Source of the DNA: an uncultured Prochlorococcus sp.
GTDB taxonomy: Bacteria > Cyanobacteriota > Cyanobacteriia > PCC-6307 > Cyanobiaceae
DNA: 64,000 nucleotides
Direction of reading: 5' to 3'
Assembly (NCBI GenBank): GCA_902626435.1
Contig: CACOFO010000001.1
Span: forward strand, 47,170 to 111,169
How positions within the stretch are numbered: the first letter of the stretch is position 1; each line of letters starts with the position of its first letter. Positions 46,714-57,600 of the stretch are shown in pieces. The translations under genes and the position numbers were made by a program. Below the pieces are notes generated by a model. The model was not told the origin of the DNA, did no database searches, and was given only the letters and a program-made list of their open reading frames with translations.

Positions 46714-47217
46714 GCTACACCAATCTAAAAAATCTTTAACTAATTGCTGCTGAACTCTTGCCTTTATACCCAACAAAATCCCGTTTAATACCGAATGACC
46801 GGTAGATTCCAAAATTCTCTTTGGCACAAATTTTAATAAAGGGGGTTGACTTACAGATACCCCTAAAAGCGCCTCTCCTTCTAATCCAATGGAAGTTGCT
46901 TCTAAATTCGCTTTCAAAATAAGATTAAAGTCATCTATTATCCCTAAACCATCTAATGTACTTTCAAGGGCACTCATTCTTAAAATTCCATCTTTATTTT
47001 CTACCGCAATTGAAACAACAGGGTTAATATCTAATTGAAAAACCTTAAAACTTGTTACTGTATACTTATATCTACCTTCTCCTTCAGGTACTAATTTTTT
47101 GGAGTCTAACATCGCTCCAACAACTCTTTCTTCTTCCAAAAGATATTTAGGAAGATATTCTTTATTTCGTGTTACAGAAAGCTTTAGTTTCTGTTTAGCA
47201 TCAAAAGATAATAGCAT
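46699..47217 (-). CDS. DUF1997 family protein
   Basis: A 172-residue soluble protein of the cyanobacterial/plastid family DUF1997. It has alternating beta strands resembling a lipid-binding START/polyketide cyclase-like fold ([37 protein letters not shown]). No catalytic residues are evident. It overlaps the end of rnhB by 15 bases and is divergent from pheA across 52 bases. Confidence 0.82.
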   Translation of the reverse strand: MLLSFDAKQKLKLSVTRNKEYLPKYLLEEERVVGAMLDSKKLVPEGEGRYKYTVTSFKVFQLDINPVVSIAVENKDGILRMSALESTLDGLGIIDDFNLILKANLEATSIGLEGEALLGVSVSQPPLLKFVPKRILESTGHSVLNGILLGIKARVQQQLVKDFLDWCSLNKL

Positions 47218-47269
47218 TGTTTATATTCCCCCAATGCTTATTTGATCTCTTTTTTTTTTTCGATTAATC

Positions 47270-48115
47270 ATGCGCAAACAAGTTGCATATTTAGGTCCTA
47301 AAGGGACATTCGCAGAAAAAGCAGCTCATATATTATCAAAGCTTGCCAATTTTCAGACACCTATATTTGTACCATGTAATGGGTTACATTCGGTTATTAA
47401 ATCGATAGCGTACAACAATTGTGATGCTGCTGTAGTTCCTATTGAAAATTCTGTAGAAGGGCCAGTTACAGCGACTTTAGATGCTCTATGGAAATTTCCC
47501 GAAATATTTATCAATAGAGCAATTGTTTTACCCATAAAACATGCATTAATTAGTGATGGTGAACTTTCAAATATTTCAGAAGTACTATCTCATCCTCAAG
47601 CATTAGCTCAATGTTCAGAATGGTTATCTGAAAATCTTCCAAATGCAATCCCTCTACCAACAAATTCAACATCAGAAGCTGTCAACATGGTCAAGGGCAG
47701 TAAATTTAGAGCAGCTATTGGTTCAAAATCATTAATTCAAATCGAAGGCCTTAAAGAATTAGCTTTTCCTATTAATGATGTGCCAGGTAATTGCACTAGA
47801 TTTATTTTATTAAGTAAAAAATCTAATTCTAATTCAGCTAACATTGCTAGTTTTGCTTTCTCACTAATATCAAATAGACCAGGCGCTCTAATTAAAGCCT
47901 TAAATTATATTGCAAATTATGGATTTAATATGAGCAAAATAGAGTCGAGACCTTCCAAAAGAGAGTTAGGTGAATACATAATTTATATTGATGTAGAATT
48001 AGATAATGAAAAAAATATTGCAAATTTTCTTGAATTGAAAAATAATATTAAACCACTATGTAAGAAATTTGTAGATTTTGGAAATTATTTTTCTGAAAAT
48101 TTCGAATTAAATTGA
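47270..48115 (+). CDS. pheA: Prephenate dehydratase
   Basis: It converts prephenate to phenylpyruvate for phenylalanine synthesis. The 281 residues have the PDT domain (YLGPKGTFAEKAA at residues 7-19, VPIENSVEGPVTATLD near 63-78, DVPGNCTRFILLS near 169) and a C-terminal ACT domain with SNRPGALIKALNYIANYG near 203 and ESRPSKRELGEYIIYID near 223, which binds phenylalanine as feedback inhibitor. It is a monofunctional enzyme with no chorismate mutase part. It converges on the MPBQ methyltransferase gene with a one-base gap. Confidence 0.97.
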   Translation: MRKQVAYLGPKGTFAEKAAHILSKLANFQTPIFVPCNGLHSVIKSIAYNNCDAAVVPIENSVEGPVTATLDALWKFPEIFINRAIVLPIKHALISDGELSNISEVLSHPQALAQCSEWLSENLPNAIPLPTNSTSEAVNMVKGSKFRAAIGSKSLIQIEGLKELAFPINDVPGNCTRFILLSKKSNSNSANIASFAFSLISNRPGALIKALNYIANYGFNMSKIESRPSKRELGEYIIYIDVELDNEKNIANFLELKNNIKPLCKKFVDFGNYFSENFELN

Positions 48116-48116
48116 T

Positions 48117-49052
48117 TTATCCTCTACATTTATAAACCCCAAACTCCATTAAACCTTTTCTAAAAGCCCAATTCATGAGAACTATTGTTGGAATCTCTCT
48201 AATAGACTTAACTATCGCCAAAGGGCCAAGAGACAAAATTGCAAATGGTCTTCTAATACCCTCAATAATCGAGTCGTACCAAGAAGGATTTGTATAAATA
48301 TTCCAATTTTCATGAAAAACTTTTCCTGAACTATTTTTATTAGTTCTAAGAATATTACCAAATTCTTTAATACTAATAAATTTGGGATGAACCCATTGTT
48401 CAAGTAATTGTTTAAGAACCAAATTCTCAAAAAAAGATGGAGGGAATTCCCTGAGATCTCTAGAGTTCCAATCAGCCAATGCTAAATAACCTCCTGGTCT
48501 CAAAGTTCTCATCATCTCATCTGCAAACTTAGTTTTATCATTCATGTGTGCACCAGCTTCAACACTCCAAACACCATCAAAAGAGCCATCCTCAAATTTT
48601 AAATCCAATGCATCCATAACCTGAAAGTTACAATTTAATCCAGCAGGAGTAAGTTCTCTAGCTCTTTTTACTTGAGCAGGACTAATTGTAATTCCAGTAA
48701 CATTAAAACCATAATATTTTGAAAGAATCCTAGAACTTCCTCCGATTCCACAACCAACATCTAGTATTCTGGAACCTTTTGGCAATTTATCTAAACCACT
48801 CCACTTTACCAACTCATGAACGAACTTAACTTTAGCCTGTCGAAAATCAATATTTTTATTTTCAGAAGGATAAAAACCTAAATGTATATGCTCTCCCCAC
48901 AACCTCTCAAGTAATTTATCCTGAGTCCATGCATCATATGCTGATGCAACAGTACCAGAAGAAATATATTTTCTAGCAGTAATTCTCCAAATAAAAGAAC
49001 AAGCTAAAAGGAATAAAGAAATTAAAAAAAAGGGTGCTAAAAATTCAAACAT
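48117..49052 (-). CDS. MPBQ/MSBQ methyltransferase (tocopherol and plastoquinone synthesis)
   Basis: The 311 residues closely resemble Synechocystis slr0418, which methylates 2-methyl-6-phytyl- and 2-methyl-6-solanesyl-benzoquinone. The protein has an N-terminal hydrophobic anchor (FLAPFFLISLFLLACSFIW, residues 4-22), SAM motif ILDVGCGIGGSSRILSKYYG near 95-114, VTGITISPAQVKRARELTP, and WSVEAGAHMNDK near 162-173. Tail features such as IRRPFAILSLGPLAIVKS follow. It should make plastoquinone-9 and vitamin E precursors. It is followed on the same strand, after a one-base gap at the upstream end, by the LON-domain gene. Confidence 0.92.
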   Translation of the reverse strand: MFEFLAPFFLISLFLLACSFIWRITARKYISSGTVASAYDAWTQDKLLERLWGEHIHLGFYPSENKNIDFRQAKVKFVHELVKWSGLDKLPKGSRILDVGCGIGGSSRILSKYYGFNVTGITISPAQVKRARELTPAGLNCNFQVMDALDLKFEDGSFDGVWSVEAGAHMNDKTKFADEMMRTLRPGGYLALADWNSRDLREFPPSFFENLVLKQLLEQWVHPKFISIKEFGNILRTNKNSSGKVFHENWNIYTNPSWYDSIIEGIRRPFAILSLGPLAIVKSIREIPTIVLMNWAFRKGLMEFGVYKCRG

Positions 49053-49709
49053 TTAATTTTCTTTTATATCAGGAAAACTTTCTTTCAAAGCAGTTCTTGC
49101 TGCAAGTTGTTTTCTTGTATTATCAAGCATTTGATATTCTCTTTGTAATCGAGTATAAGTATTTCTTTCCTCTAATAGTCTTTGCTGTTCCTCAGCAACT
49201 GGACCACCCAAATGAGCACCAATCCAAAAAGATAATTCCATAGGATTATTAGGTAATTTATCGGGAAGGTTTTTCTGGGTATTTGTCAATTTACCCGTGA
49301 GATTAATAACATCTCTAAGGGCTTCTTTTACTGAATCTTTTAAAGAATCTAATTTTTGAAGGTTATCAACATTATCATCACTAATCCAACTTACCATTGC
49401 TGAATAAAAGGGTGTTGAACGAATGATTTCTAAAACTTGAAACCTTTGTTGTCCGAGAGTAATAATATTGCTTCTCCCATCCTCTGCAGTTTGATGTTTT
49501 ATTATTTGGGCACAGCATCCAACATTAGCTATATTTTTAGTAGTAGAATCCCATTTTATAACTCCAAACATAGAATCAGTTTCTAGAACTGTTTGAAGCA
49601 TGATTCTGTATCTTGATTCAAAAATATGTAGAGGCAGGACTTCTTGAGGGAAAAGGACTACCTCTGGCAAAGGAAATAAAGGTAATTCCCTTACTGAGAG
49701 CTCTCCCAT
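49053..49709 (-). CDS. LON substrate-binding domain protein
   Basis: The 218 residues correspond to the N-terminal domain of Lon proteases (LPLFPLPEVVLFPQEVLPLH near residue 9, IFESRYRIML) with no AAA ATPase or peptidase, as in standalone LON-domain proteins of many cyanobacteria. It may bind unfolded substrates or a protease partner; no function is established. It directly precedes the MPBQ methyltransferase gene on the same strand with no gap, and lies 56 bases downstream of rpsJ, so it could be read through from the str operon. Confidence 0.88.
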   Translation of the reverse strand: MGELSVRELPLFPLPEVVLFPQEVLPLHIFESRYRIMLQTVLETDSMFGVIKWDSTTKNIANVGCCAQIIKHQTAEDGRSNIITLGQQRFQVLEIIRSTPFYSAMVSWISDDNVDNLQKLDSLKDSVKEALRDVINLTGKLTNTQKNLPDKLPNNPMELSFWIGAHLGGPVAEEQQRLLEERNTYTRLQREYQMLDNTRKQLAARTALKESFPDIKEN

Positions 49710-49765
49710 TTAAACCTCATTTATTTTTAATTATACTAATCAATTTATGTCTTTTTCGGGTTTAC

Positions 49766-50086
49766 TTAAAGTTTAACTTCTATATCTACACCACTTGGAA
49801 GATCCAACTTCATTAAAGCATCAATTGTTTTTGCTGAAGGGCTATAAATATCAATTATTCTTCTATGAGTTCTTGTCTCAAAATGCTCTCTGGAGTCTTT
49901 ATCAACATGTGGTGATCTTAGAACACAATAAATCTTCCTTTTTGTTGGTAAAGGTATTGGACCTATTGCTGAAGCAGACGTAGTATCGGCAGTTTGGATT
50001 ATTTTATCGCATGATAAATCGAGCATTCTTCTGTCAAATGCTTTAAGTCTTATTCTTATTTTTTGTTGTGCAATTGATGCAGTCAT
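49766..50086 (-). CDS. rpsJ: 30S ribosomal protein S10
   Basis: S10 is a small-subunit protein that also joins NusB in antitermination. The 106 residues contain the family signature [20 protein letters not shown] near 42-61 and [17 protein letters not shown] near 64-80. It is the last gene of the str operon, rpsL-rpsG-fusA-tufA-rpsJ, the cyanobacterial arrangement. A strong inverted repeat lies between tufA and this gene. Confidence 0.98.
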   Translation of the reverse strand: MTASIAQQKIRIRLKAFDRRMLDLSCDKIIQTADTTSASAIGPIPLPTKRKIYCVLRSPHVDKDSREHFETRTHRRIIDIYSPSAKTIDALMKLDLPSGVDIEVKL

Positions 50087-50110
50087 AATTTGAAATTAAC
50101 TTCTAGTTGG

Positions 50111-50133
50111 GGGTCATTGATTAACAATGACCC
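50111..50133 (-). terminator. Stem-loop between tufA and rpsJ
   Basis: Perfect nine-base arms GGGTCATTG and CAATGACCC surround a five-base loop. This is a GC-rich hairpin for such an AT-rich genome. On the minus strand it is not followed by a run of T (the next bases are CCAACT), so it is not a classic intrinsic terminator. It may instead slow RNA polymerase, block RNases or give a stable mRNA end after tufA. Confidence 0.5.
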
Positions 50134-50188
50134 TTAGCCTTTAATCTATTTTAAGTGATTGAGGTTAAAATTATAAAATTCAAATAGA

Positions 50189-51388
50189 TTATTTGAGAAT
50201 TTTAGAAACAACTCCAGCACCAATAGTACGTCCACCTTCACGAATTGCGAAACGCATACCTTGCTCGATAGCTACTGGACAAATCAATTCACCAGTCATC
50301 TTAATTCTGTCTCCTGGCATGACCATTTCTACATTAGAGCCATCATCAGATGTAAATGCTGTGATTTGACCTGTAACATCTGTTGTTCTGATATAAAACT
50401 GGGGTCTATATCCTGCGAAGAAAGGGGTATGTCTACCACCCTCTTCTTTTTTTAGAACATAAACTTCTCCTTCGAATTGAGTATGAGGAGTGATGGATCC
50501 TTTCTTAACAAGTACCATTCCTCTCTCAATGTCTTCTTTCTGGACACCTCGTAATAGTAAACCAACATTATCGCCAGCCATACCTTCATCAAGAAGTTTA
50601 CGGAACATTTCAACTCCGGTAACAGTCGTTACCCTTGTATCTCTTATTCCAACTATTTCAACTTCTTCTCCAACCTTAACTTTACCTCTCTCAATTCTTC
50701 CAGTAGCCACAGTTCCTCTACCGGTAATTGAGAAAACATCTTCAACTGCCATCAAGAAGGGTTTATCAACTTCTCTTTCTGGTTCAGGAATGCTAGCATC
50801 AACAGCTTTCATTAATTCTTCAATTTTTGATTCCCAAGTAGAATCTCCTTCAAGAGCTTTTAAACCGGAAACTTGAACTATAGGAATATCATCACCAGGG
50901 AAATCATAACTGTCTAATAGTTCCCTTATTTCCATTTCAACAAGTTCAATAATTTCTTCGTCATCGACCATATCGCACTTATTGAGAGCCACTACAAGAG
51001 CAGGGACTCCAACCTGTTTAGCTAGAAGGATATGCTCTTTTGTCTGAGCCATTGGACCATCAGTAGCTGCGCAAACTAGAATTGCTCCATCCATTTGAGC
51101 GGCCCCTGTAATCATATTTTTTACATAATCAGCATGTCCTGGGCAATCAACATGGGCATAATGTCTACCTTCAGTTTCATATTCGACGTGAGCTGTATTG
51201 ATAGTGATGCCACGCTCTCTTTCTTCAGGAGCACCATCAATGTCTCCATAGTCTTGAGCCTGAGCTTGACCTTTTTTGGCTAATACGTTTGTAATAGCAG
51301 CAGTAAGTGTTGTTTTTCCATGATCAACATGGCCAATAGTACCTATGTTGACATGTGGTTTGTTCCTTTCGAACTTCTCGCGAGCCAT
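50189..51388 (-). CDS. tufA: Elongation factor Tu
   Basis: EF-Tu delivers aminoacyl-tRNA to the ribosome. The 399 residues show [14 protein letters not shown] near 19, the switch I region [15 protein letters not shown] near 57, [16 protein letters not shown] near 81, and NKCDMVDD near 136. It is in the middle of the str operon, 45 bases downstream of fusA. Its visibly higher GC content than the neighbouring lines is typical of a highly expressed gene. Confidence 0.98.
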   Translation of the reverse strand: MAREKFERNKPHVNIGTIGHVDHGKTTLTAAITNVLAKKGQAQAQDYGDIDGAPEERERGITINTAHVEYETEGRHYAHVDCPGHADYVKNMITGAAQMDGAILVCAATDGPMAQTKEHILLAKQVGVPALVVALNKCDMVDDEEIIELVEMEIRELLDSYDFPGDDIPIVQVSGLKALEGDSTWESKIEELMKAVDASIPEPEREVDKPFLMAVEDVFSITGRGTVATGRIERGKVKVGEEVEIVGIRDTRVTTVTGVEMFRKLLDEGMAGDNVGLLLRGVQKEDIERGMVLVKKGSITPHTQFEGEVYVLKKEEGGRHTPFFAGYRPQFYIRTTDVTGQITAFTSDDGSNVEMVMPGDRIKMTGELICPVAIEQGMRFAIREGGRTIGAGVVSKILK

Positions 51389-51433
51389 GTTAAATTAAAG
51401 AATCGAGGATTTAAGAGTGTTTTAGTTTAGAGA

Positions 51434-53509
51434 TCAGGAGTTGCCCTGATTCTTGGAAATGATAGCTTCAGCAACATTACGAGGAACTTCCTCATAATTT
51501 GCGAACTCCATTGAAAATATACCCCGACCTTGAGTCATTGATCGGAGTTGAGTGGCATAACCGAACATTTCGGCTAAGGGCACTTTGGCCTGTACCTTAG
51601 ACAATCCATCATCAACAGATTGTCCTTCCACTTGACCTCTCCTAGAGGAGAGATCACCAATTACAGATCCAAGAAAGTCGTCAGGGCTTTCGACCTCAAC
51701 TTTCATCATAGGCTCTAGAAGGACAGGATTGCATTTTTTAACCCCGTCTTTGAATGCCATGGAACCTGCAATTTTGAAGGCCATTTCAGATGAGTCTACA
51801 TCGTGGAATGAACCATCGACTAGTGTTACTTTTACATCAATGAGTGGATAACCGGCAAGAACCCCTGATTCACAGGTCTCTTTCATTCCATTAGATGCTG
51901 GACCAATGTACTCTTTCGGTACAGCTCCACCAACAATTTTATTAACAAATTCAAAACCTTTACCAACTTCAGCAGGTTCCATTTCAATAATTACATGTCC
52001 ATATTGACCTTTTCCTCCTGTTTGTCTTGCATATTTACCTTCACCTTTAGAACTAGACCTAATAGTCTCTCTATAAGAAACCTGAGGAGCCCCGATATTA
52101 GCTTCAACTTTAAATTCCCTCAACATTCTGTCAACAAGGATTTCTAGGTGAAGCTCACCCATTCCAGCGATAACAGTTTGATTGGTTTCGGGATCAGTAC
52201 TGACCCTAAAGGTTGGATCCTCTTCTGATAAAGCAGTTAAGGCTTTGGATAATTTTTCCATATCCCCTTTAGTTTTTGGCTCAACAGCGACTGAAATAAC
52301 TGGTTCTGGGATAAACAATGTCTCCAAAACTATAGGATCTTCTGTATTACATAAAGTGTCACCAGTTGTTGTATTCTTGAGACCTAATACAGCACCCAAA
52401 TCACCAGCCCTTAATTCATCAACTTCTTCTCTTTCATCAGCCTTTAAAATTACTAATCTAGAAATTCTCTCTTTAGCATCTTTAGTAGAATTCATAACAT
52501 AACTGCCCTTTGAAAGAACACCAGAATACATCCTTACGAAAGTTAATTTCCCATAAGGGTCTGACATCACTTTAAAAGCTAGGGCACTAAAAGGCGCATC
52601 ATCATCTGAAGGCCTTACATCTTCTTTACCACTTGGTAAAACACCTTGTATTGGTTTTACGTCAACTGGTGCTGGCAAGTAATCGACAACGGCATCTAAA
52701 ACAAGTTGGACTCCTTTATTCTTAAAAGCTGAACCGCACAATACAGGAACTAATCCATGTTTTAAAACTCCTTCCCTAATGCCTTTTTTAAGTTGTTCTT
52801 CAGATAATTCTCCTGTTTCGAGAAATATTTCTATTAACTCTTCATCATTTTCTGCAACACTCTCCATTAACTTGGATCTCCACTCGGAAGCTTCATCCTC
52901 CATTTCAGATGGAATTGGCGCTTCTTCAATATCAGTGCCTAAGTCATTTTTATAGAGATATGCTTTGTTTGCAACTAAATCAATAATGCCTGTAAGATCA
53001 CCTTCAGCTCCAATAGGTAGCTGAATTGGGAGTGCATTGGCTTTTAATCGATCTTTAATTTGTTTATTAACTTTTAGAAAGTCTGCACCAGTCCTGTCCA
53101 TTTTGTTCACAAAAACCATCCTTGGGACAGAGTATCTATCTGCTTGACGCCAAACTGTTTCAGATTGAGGCTGAACTCCGCCAACAGCACAAAATACAGC
53201 TATCACTCCATCCAAAACTCTCATTGATCTTTCCACTTCGATAGTGAAATCAACGTGTCCAGGAGTATCAATAATATTAATTCTGTGATCTTGCCAACTG
53301 GTCGATATTGCAGCGGCAGTAATAGTTATTCCTCTTTCTCTTTCTTGAGCCATCCAATCTGTTACGGCAGCACCATCATGAACCTCACCTATCTTGTGAA
53401 CTACACCTGAGTAAAACAAAATTCTTTCGGTCGTTGTAGTCTTCCCTGCATCGATATGAGCGGCTATACCTATGTTCCTTACTCGTTCTAGGGGAAAGTC
53501 GCGTGCCAA
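51434..53509 (-). CDS. fusA: Elongation factor G
   Basis: EF-G drives ribosomal translocation. The 691 residues show the P-loop [16 protein letters not shown] near 16, [14 protein letters not shown] near 55, [16 protein letters not shown] near 80, and [10 protein letters not shown] near 134. Domain IV features [16 protein letters not shown] near 488 and [13 protein letters not shown] near 524 are present. It lies between rpsG (97 bases) and tufA (45 bases) on the minus strand. Confidence 0.98.
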   Translation of the reverse strand: MARDFPLERVRNIGIAAHIDAGKTTTTERILFYSGVVHKIGEVHDGAAVTDWMAQERERGITITAAAISTSWQDHRINIIDTPGHVDFTIEVERSMRVLDGVIAVFCAVGGVQPQSETVWRQADRYSVPRMVFVNKMDRTGADFLKVNKQIKDRLKANALPIQLPIGAEGDLTGIIDLVANKAYLYKNDLGTDIEEAPIPSEMEDEASEWRSKLMESVAENDEELIEIFLETGELSEEQLKKGIREGVLKHGLVPVLCGSAFKNKGVQLVLDAVVDYLPAPVDVKPIQGVLPSGKEDVRPSDDDAPFSALAFKVMSDPYGKLTFVRMYSGVLSKGSYVMNSTKDAKERISRLVILKADEREEVDELRAGDLGAVLGLKNTTTGDTLCNTEDPIVLETLFIPEPVISVAVEPKTKGDMEKLSKALTALSEEDPTFRVSTDPETNQTVIAGMGELHLEILVDRMLREFKVEANIGAPQVSYRETIRSSSKGEGKYARQTGGKGQYGHVIIEMEPAEVGKGFEFVNKIVGGAVPKEYIGPASNGMKETCESGVLAGYPLIDVKVTLVDGSFHDVDSSEMAFKIAGSMAFKDGVKKCNPVLLEPMMKVEVESPDDFLGSVIGDLSSRRGQVEGQSVDDGLSKVQAKVPLAEMFGYATQLRSMTQGRGIFSMEFANYEEVPRNVAEAIISKNQGNS

Positions 53510-53555
53510 TTTTAAAGCTCCAAATAAAATAATTTTTGATAAGAATAGTTCACCC

Positions 53556-53571
53556 TAAAAGTAAACTTTTA
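53556..53571 (-). repeat. Palindrome in the rpsG-fusA gap
   Basis: TAAAAGT-AA-ACTTTTA, a perfect seven-base inverted repeat with a two-base centre. It is a possible weak hairpin or protein site 47 bases before fusA. Its AT content makes chance likely. Confidence 0.2.
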
Positions 53572-53606
53572 TAATAATAAACTACTTAAGTACCTTTTTG
53601 ATGAAA

Positions 53607-54077
53607 TTAATATCTGTAATGTGCAAAAGCTTTATTAGCTTCAGCCATTTTATGAGTATCTTCTCTTTTTTTAACTGCACTACCAGTTTCATTTGCAGCA
53701 TCCATCAATTCACCAGCAAGTTTTTGAGACATACTTTTGCCATTCCTTGCACGTGAGAATGTAACAAGCCATCTTAACGCCATAGCTGTACCCCTCTCTT
53801 GACGAACTTCCATAGGTACTTGATATGTTGCACCACCAACTCTTCTAGCTCTTACCTCAACAAGAGGAGTAGCATTTTTTACGGCTGTTTCAAATAATTC
53901 GACTGCATTCCCACCTGTTCTTTCGCTTATTAAAGAAAAAGCATCAGACAATATTCTTTGAGCTGTAGATTTTTTCCCATGTTTCATTAATCTAGAAATC
54001 ATCATTGAAGCAAGACGACTATTGAATTGAGGATCTGGAAGAACCGGTCTTTTTACTGCAGCATTACGACGTGACAT
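53607..54077 (-). CDS. rpsG: 30S ribosomal protein S7
   Basis: S7 nucleates assembly of the 30S head. The 156 residues show [20 protein letters not shown] near 9-28, [14 protein letters not shown] near 34, and [20 protein letters not shown] near 73-92. It lies 25 bases after rpsL and 97 bases before fusA, which is the usual str order. Confidence 0.98.
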   Translation of the reverse strand: MSRRNAAVKRPVLPDPQFNSRLASMMISRLMKHGKKSTAQRILSDAFSLISERTGGNAVELFETAVKNATPLVEVRARRVGGATYQVPMEVRQERGTAMALRWLVTFSRARNGKSMSQKLAGELMDAANETGSAVKKREDTHKMAEANKAFAHYRY

Positions 54078-54102
54078 GTTTTAAAAAAGTGATAGTTACA
54101 AA

Positions 54103-54477
54103 TTAATCTTTTGGAGCTTTTGCTCCATACTTAGATCTGGATTGACGTCTATCTTTGACTCCAGCCGTATCTAATGTTCCTCTTATTATATGATATCTAA
54201 CTCCTGGCAAATCCTTAACTCTTCCTCCCCTAAGTAATACAACTGAGTGTTCTTGCAAATTATGTCCAATCCCAGGGATGTAAGCTGTTACTTCGAAACC
54301 TGAAGTTAATCTAACCCTCGCAACTTTTCTCAAAGCTGAATTAGGTTTTTTGGGTGTTGATGTATAAACTCTAGTACATACACCTCTTCTCTCAGGGCAA
54401 GCTTTTAATGCAGGAGATTTTGTTTTCCTAGTCAGACTTTTTCTTTCTGAACTTATTAGTTGTGAGATGGTGGGCAT
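54103..54477 (-). CDS. rpsL: 30S ribosomal protein S12
   Basis: S12 is the decoding-centre protein linked to streptomycin sensitivity. The 124 residues contain [20 protein letters not shown] near 41-60 with the conserved Lys-Lys-Pro, and [17 protein letters not shown] near 84-100. It starts the str operon and is divergent from gltB across 204 bases, which should include both promoters. Confidence 0.98.
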   Translation of the reverse strand: MPTISQLISSERKSLTRKTKSPALKACPERRGVCTRVYTSTPKKPNSALRKVARVRLTSGFEVTAYIPGIGHNLQEHSVVLLRGGRVKDLPGVRYHIIRGTLDTAGVKDRRQSRSKYGAKAPKD

Positions 54478-54638
54478 CTATTATATTTAAATAAAAATAA
54501 ACTTTACCCATCATAACCTTTTACGAGCACCAACTAAAAGTTTTTAATCATATTTTTTTAAAAATTTTGAAAAATTTATTATATTAAAATTCTTTGGTAA
54601 ATATTCATTATCTTTAGATTTATTTTTATATTTATTTT

Positions 54639-54644
54639 TATAAT
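54639..54644 (+). promoter_or_regulatory. Candidate -10 element of gltB
   Basis: TATAAT lies 37 bases before the gltB start, in the 204-base rpsL/gltB gap. A near-NtcA half match GTA-N8-TTA occurs at 54597-54610, 28 bases upstream of this -10; that spacing is longer than the usual 20-24. The AT richness of the gap weakens both calls. Confidence 0.35.
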
Positions 54645-54681
54645 AGGAATACATAAATAACTAAATAGAATTAAATAATCT

Positions 54682-57600
54682 ATGGGAGAGAGTATCAAAA
54701 GAATCGTTGGGCCATATCAAGATAGTTATTCCCCTAATGGAATAATTGGTGAGAAAGATGCTTGTGGAGTTGGTTTCATAGCAAATATCAAAGGAATAGA
54801 AAGCAACTGGATCCTTAAACAATCCTTGAAAGGTCTTAACTGCATGGAGCATAGAGGAGGTTGTGGAGGAGATAGTGATTCAGGAGATGGAGCAGGCATA
54901 TTATGTTCAATTCCATGGGAGTACCTAGAAGAGGAAATGAATCTAAAAATTCAACAAAACTTTAATAGAGGTTTAGGCATGGTTTTTATGCCTAATAAAA
55001 AAGAAAAAATTGAAGAATGTAAATCAATATGTGATAAGGAAGCAGAAAAATTAGGAGTCTGCAAAACAGCTTGGAGAACAGTGCCAGTTAATAATGAAAT
55101 CCTAGGCCCTTTAGCCAAGGCAAATGCTCCGTTCATCTGTCAGTGGATTTTATTCATAGCTAAAAAAGATCATCAAGATATTGAGAGGCTTTTGTTCCAA
55201 TTAAGAAAAATAATTGAAAAGAAAACTAGAGAAACTTTTAAAAATGATGTTGCGGATTGTGAATTTTATTTTGCATCACTCAGTTCTCAAACAGTTGTTT
55301 ATAAAGGTATGGTTCGTTCGGAAATATTATCTGAATTTTATCAAGATTTAAAAGAAGAGAATTTTAAAGTTTCATTTTCTGTTTATCATCGTAGATTTAG
55401 CACTAATACACTTCCTAAATGGCCGCTAGCTCAACCCATGAGATTTTTAGGGCATAATGGCGAAATTAATACTCTCTTAGGCAATATCAACTGGGCCAGA
55501 GCTTCAGAGACTCATATAGATGATTTTTGGGGAGAATTATCTAATGACATCAAGCCAATAGTAGATGTAAACAAAAGTGATTCATCAAATCTTGACGCGA
55601 CTCTTGAAATTAATATTCGCTCAGGCCAACCGATAACTGATTCATTATTAAAACTTGTTCCTGAAGCATTTAGAGATCAACCAGAACTTGAAAAAAGACA
55701 AGATATTAAAGCATTTTATGAGTATTCTGCAAGCTTACAAGAAGCCTGGGATGGACCTGCTCTCATTGTATTTGCAGATGGTAATTTTGTAGGAGCAACT
55801 CTTGATAGAAATGGTTTAAGACCAGCAAGATATTCAATAACAAATGATGGTTTTGTAATAATGGGTTCCGAAACAGGAGTGGTAGATCTCGAAGAAGAGA
55901 GAGTAATAGAAAAAGGTCGATTAGGACCAGGACAAATGTTGGCAGTTGATTTTCATCAAAGTAGAATCCTTAGAAATTGGGAGGTTAAATCTGAAGCAGC
56001 TCAAAGGCATAATTATAAATATCTCCTTAGTAATAGAGCCATAAAAATCATAAATAATGAATGGATTAAAGACTGCAAATTAAAAGACCTTGAGTTGTTA
56101 CAACAACAAACCGCGTACGGGTTTTCAGCTGAAGATAATGATCTTATCCTAGATTCAATGGCTTCATTAGCTAAAGAGCCTACTTATTGCATGGGCGACG
56201 ACATCCCATTAGCAGTGCTTTCATCGAAACCACATATCTTATATGACTATTTCAAGCAAAGATTTGCCCAAGTAACTAATCCTCCAATAGACCCTCTTCG
56301 TGAAAAACTTGTGATGAGTCTTGAAATGCATCTTGGAGAAAGATGTTCTCCTTTTAAAGTCAAAGATGGTAAGCATTTTATTCATCTTAAAAGTCCAATC
56401 CTCAATGAAGAAGAATTATTCTCTATCAAAGAATCAGAAATTAAATCTCAAACAATTTCAACCTTGTTTGAAATAAACCAAGGAATCAAAGGATTTGAGG
56501 GTAAATTAAATGATATTTGCGAGCAAAGTGAAAAAGCAGTTAATAATGGATGCGCTTTAATCATTATTTCTGATAAAGGATTAAGCTCAACAAAAAGTTT
56601 TATTCCCCCTCTATTAGCTGTAGGTGCAATTCATCATTACCTTCTTAAAAAAGAAATAAGATTAAAAGCCTCCCTAATTATTGAGACTGGTCAATGTTGG
56701 AGTACTCATCACTTAGCATGCCTGATTGGATATGGGGTTAGCGCTGTTTGTCCTTGGCTAATATTTGAATCAGGAAGACACTGGTTAAAACATCCTAAGA
56801 CTCAAAAACTAATAGATAGCAAAAAAATTGATTCATTATCAACAGATCAGGTTCAGACCAACATTAAAAAAGCTTTAGAGGATGGCTTACGGAAAATACT
56901 TTCTAAGATTGGAATCTCACTGCTTTCTAGTTACCACGGTGCTCAGATTTTTGAAGCGGTAGGTTTAGGCTCCGATTTAATCAACCTTGGTTTCGATGGG
57001 ACAACAAGTCGAATTGCTGGAATCACTTTAAAGGAATTAGCTAATGAATCAATCTCAATTCACACAAAAGCTTATCCAGAAATTGACCTAAAAAAACTCG
57101 AATTTCTAGGATTTGTGCAATTCAGAAATTATGGGGAATATCACTCAAATAATCCTGAAATGTCAAAGGCACTGCATTCTGCTGTAAAACAAGGGCCAGG
57201 TTATGACCACTTCAAATTGTACAAAGAACTTATTAGTAAGAGGCCAACAACTGCTCTAAGAGACCTACTGACAATAGATTCCGAGAGGGAAAGCATACCA
57301 ATAAGTGAAGTTGAAAGTGTTGAATCAATTTGCAAACGGTTTTGTACAGGAGGAATGAGTTTAGGTGCTTTATCAAGAGAAGCTCATGAAGTTTTAGCAG
57401 TTGCAATGAATAGAATTGGTGGAAAAAGTAATAGTGGTGAAGGGGGAGAAGATCCAGCTCGTTTTAATGTTTTAAATGATATTGATGAAAATACTCAATC
57501 AGCGACTTTGCCATTTATAAAAGGTCTAGAAAATGGAGATACGGCTTGCTCTGCTATAAAGCAAATCGCCTCAGGAAGATTTGGAGTCACACCTGAATAT

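Noticed and set aside
50490-50876. 128-codon open frame antisense to tufA
   Set aside because: It is composed of Ser/Pro/Thr-rich translation of the reverse of EF-Tu codons, typical of a shadow of a highly expressed gene.
52182-52502. 106-codon open frame antisense to fusA
   Set aside because: Same reasoning as for tufA; EF-G is clear on the opposite strand.
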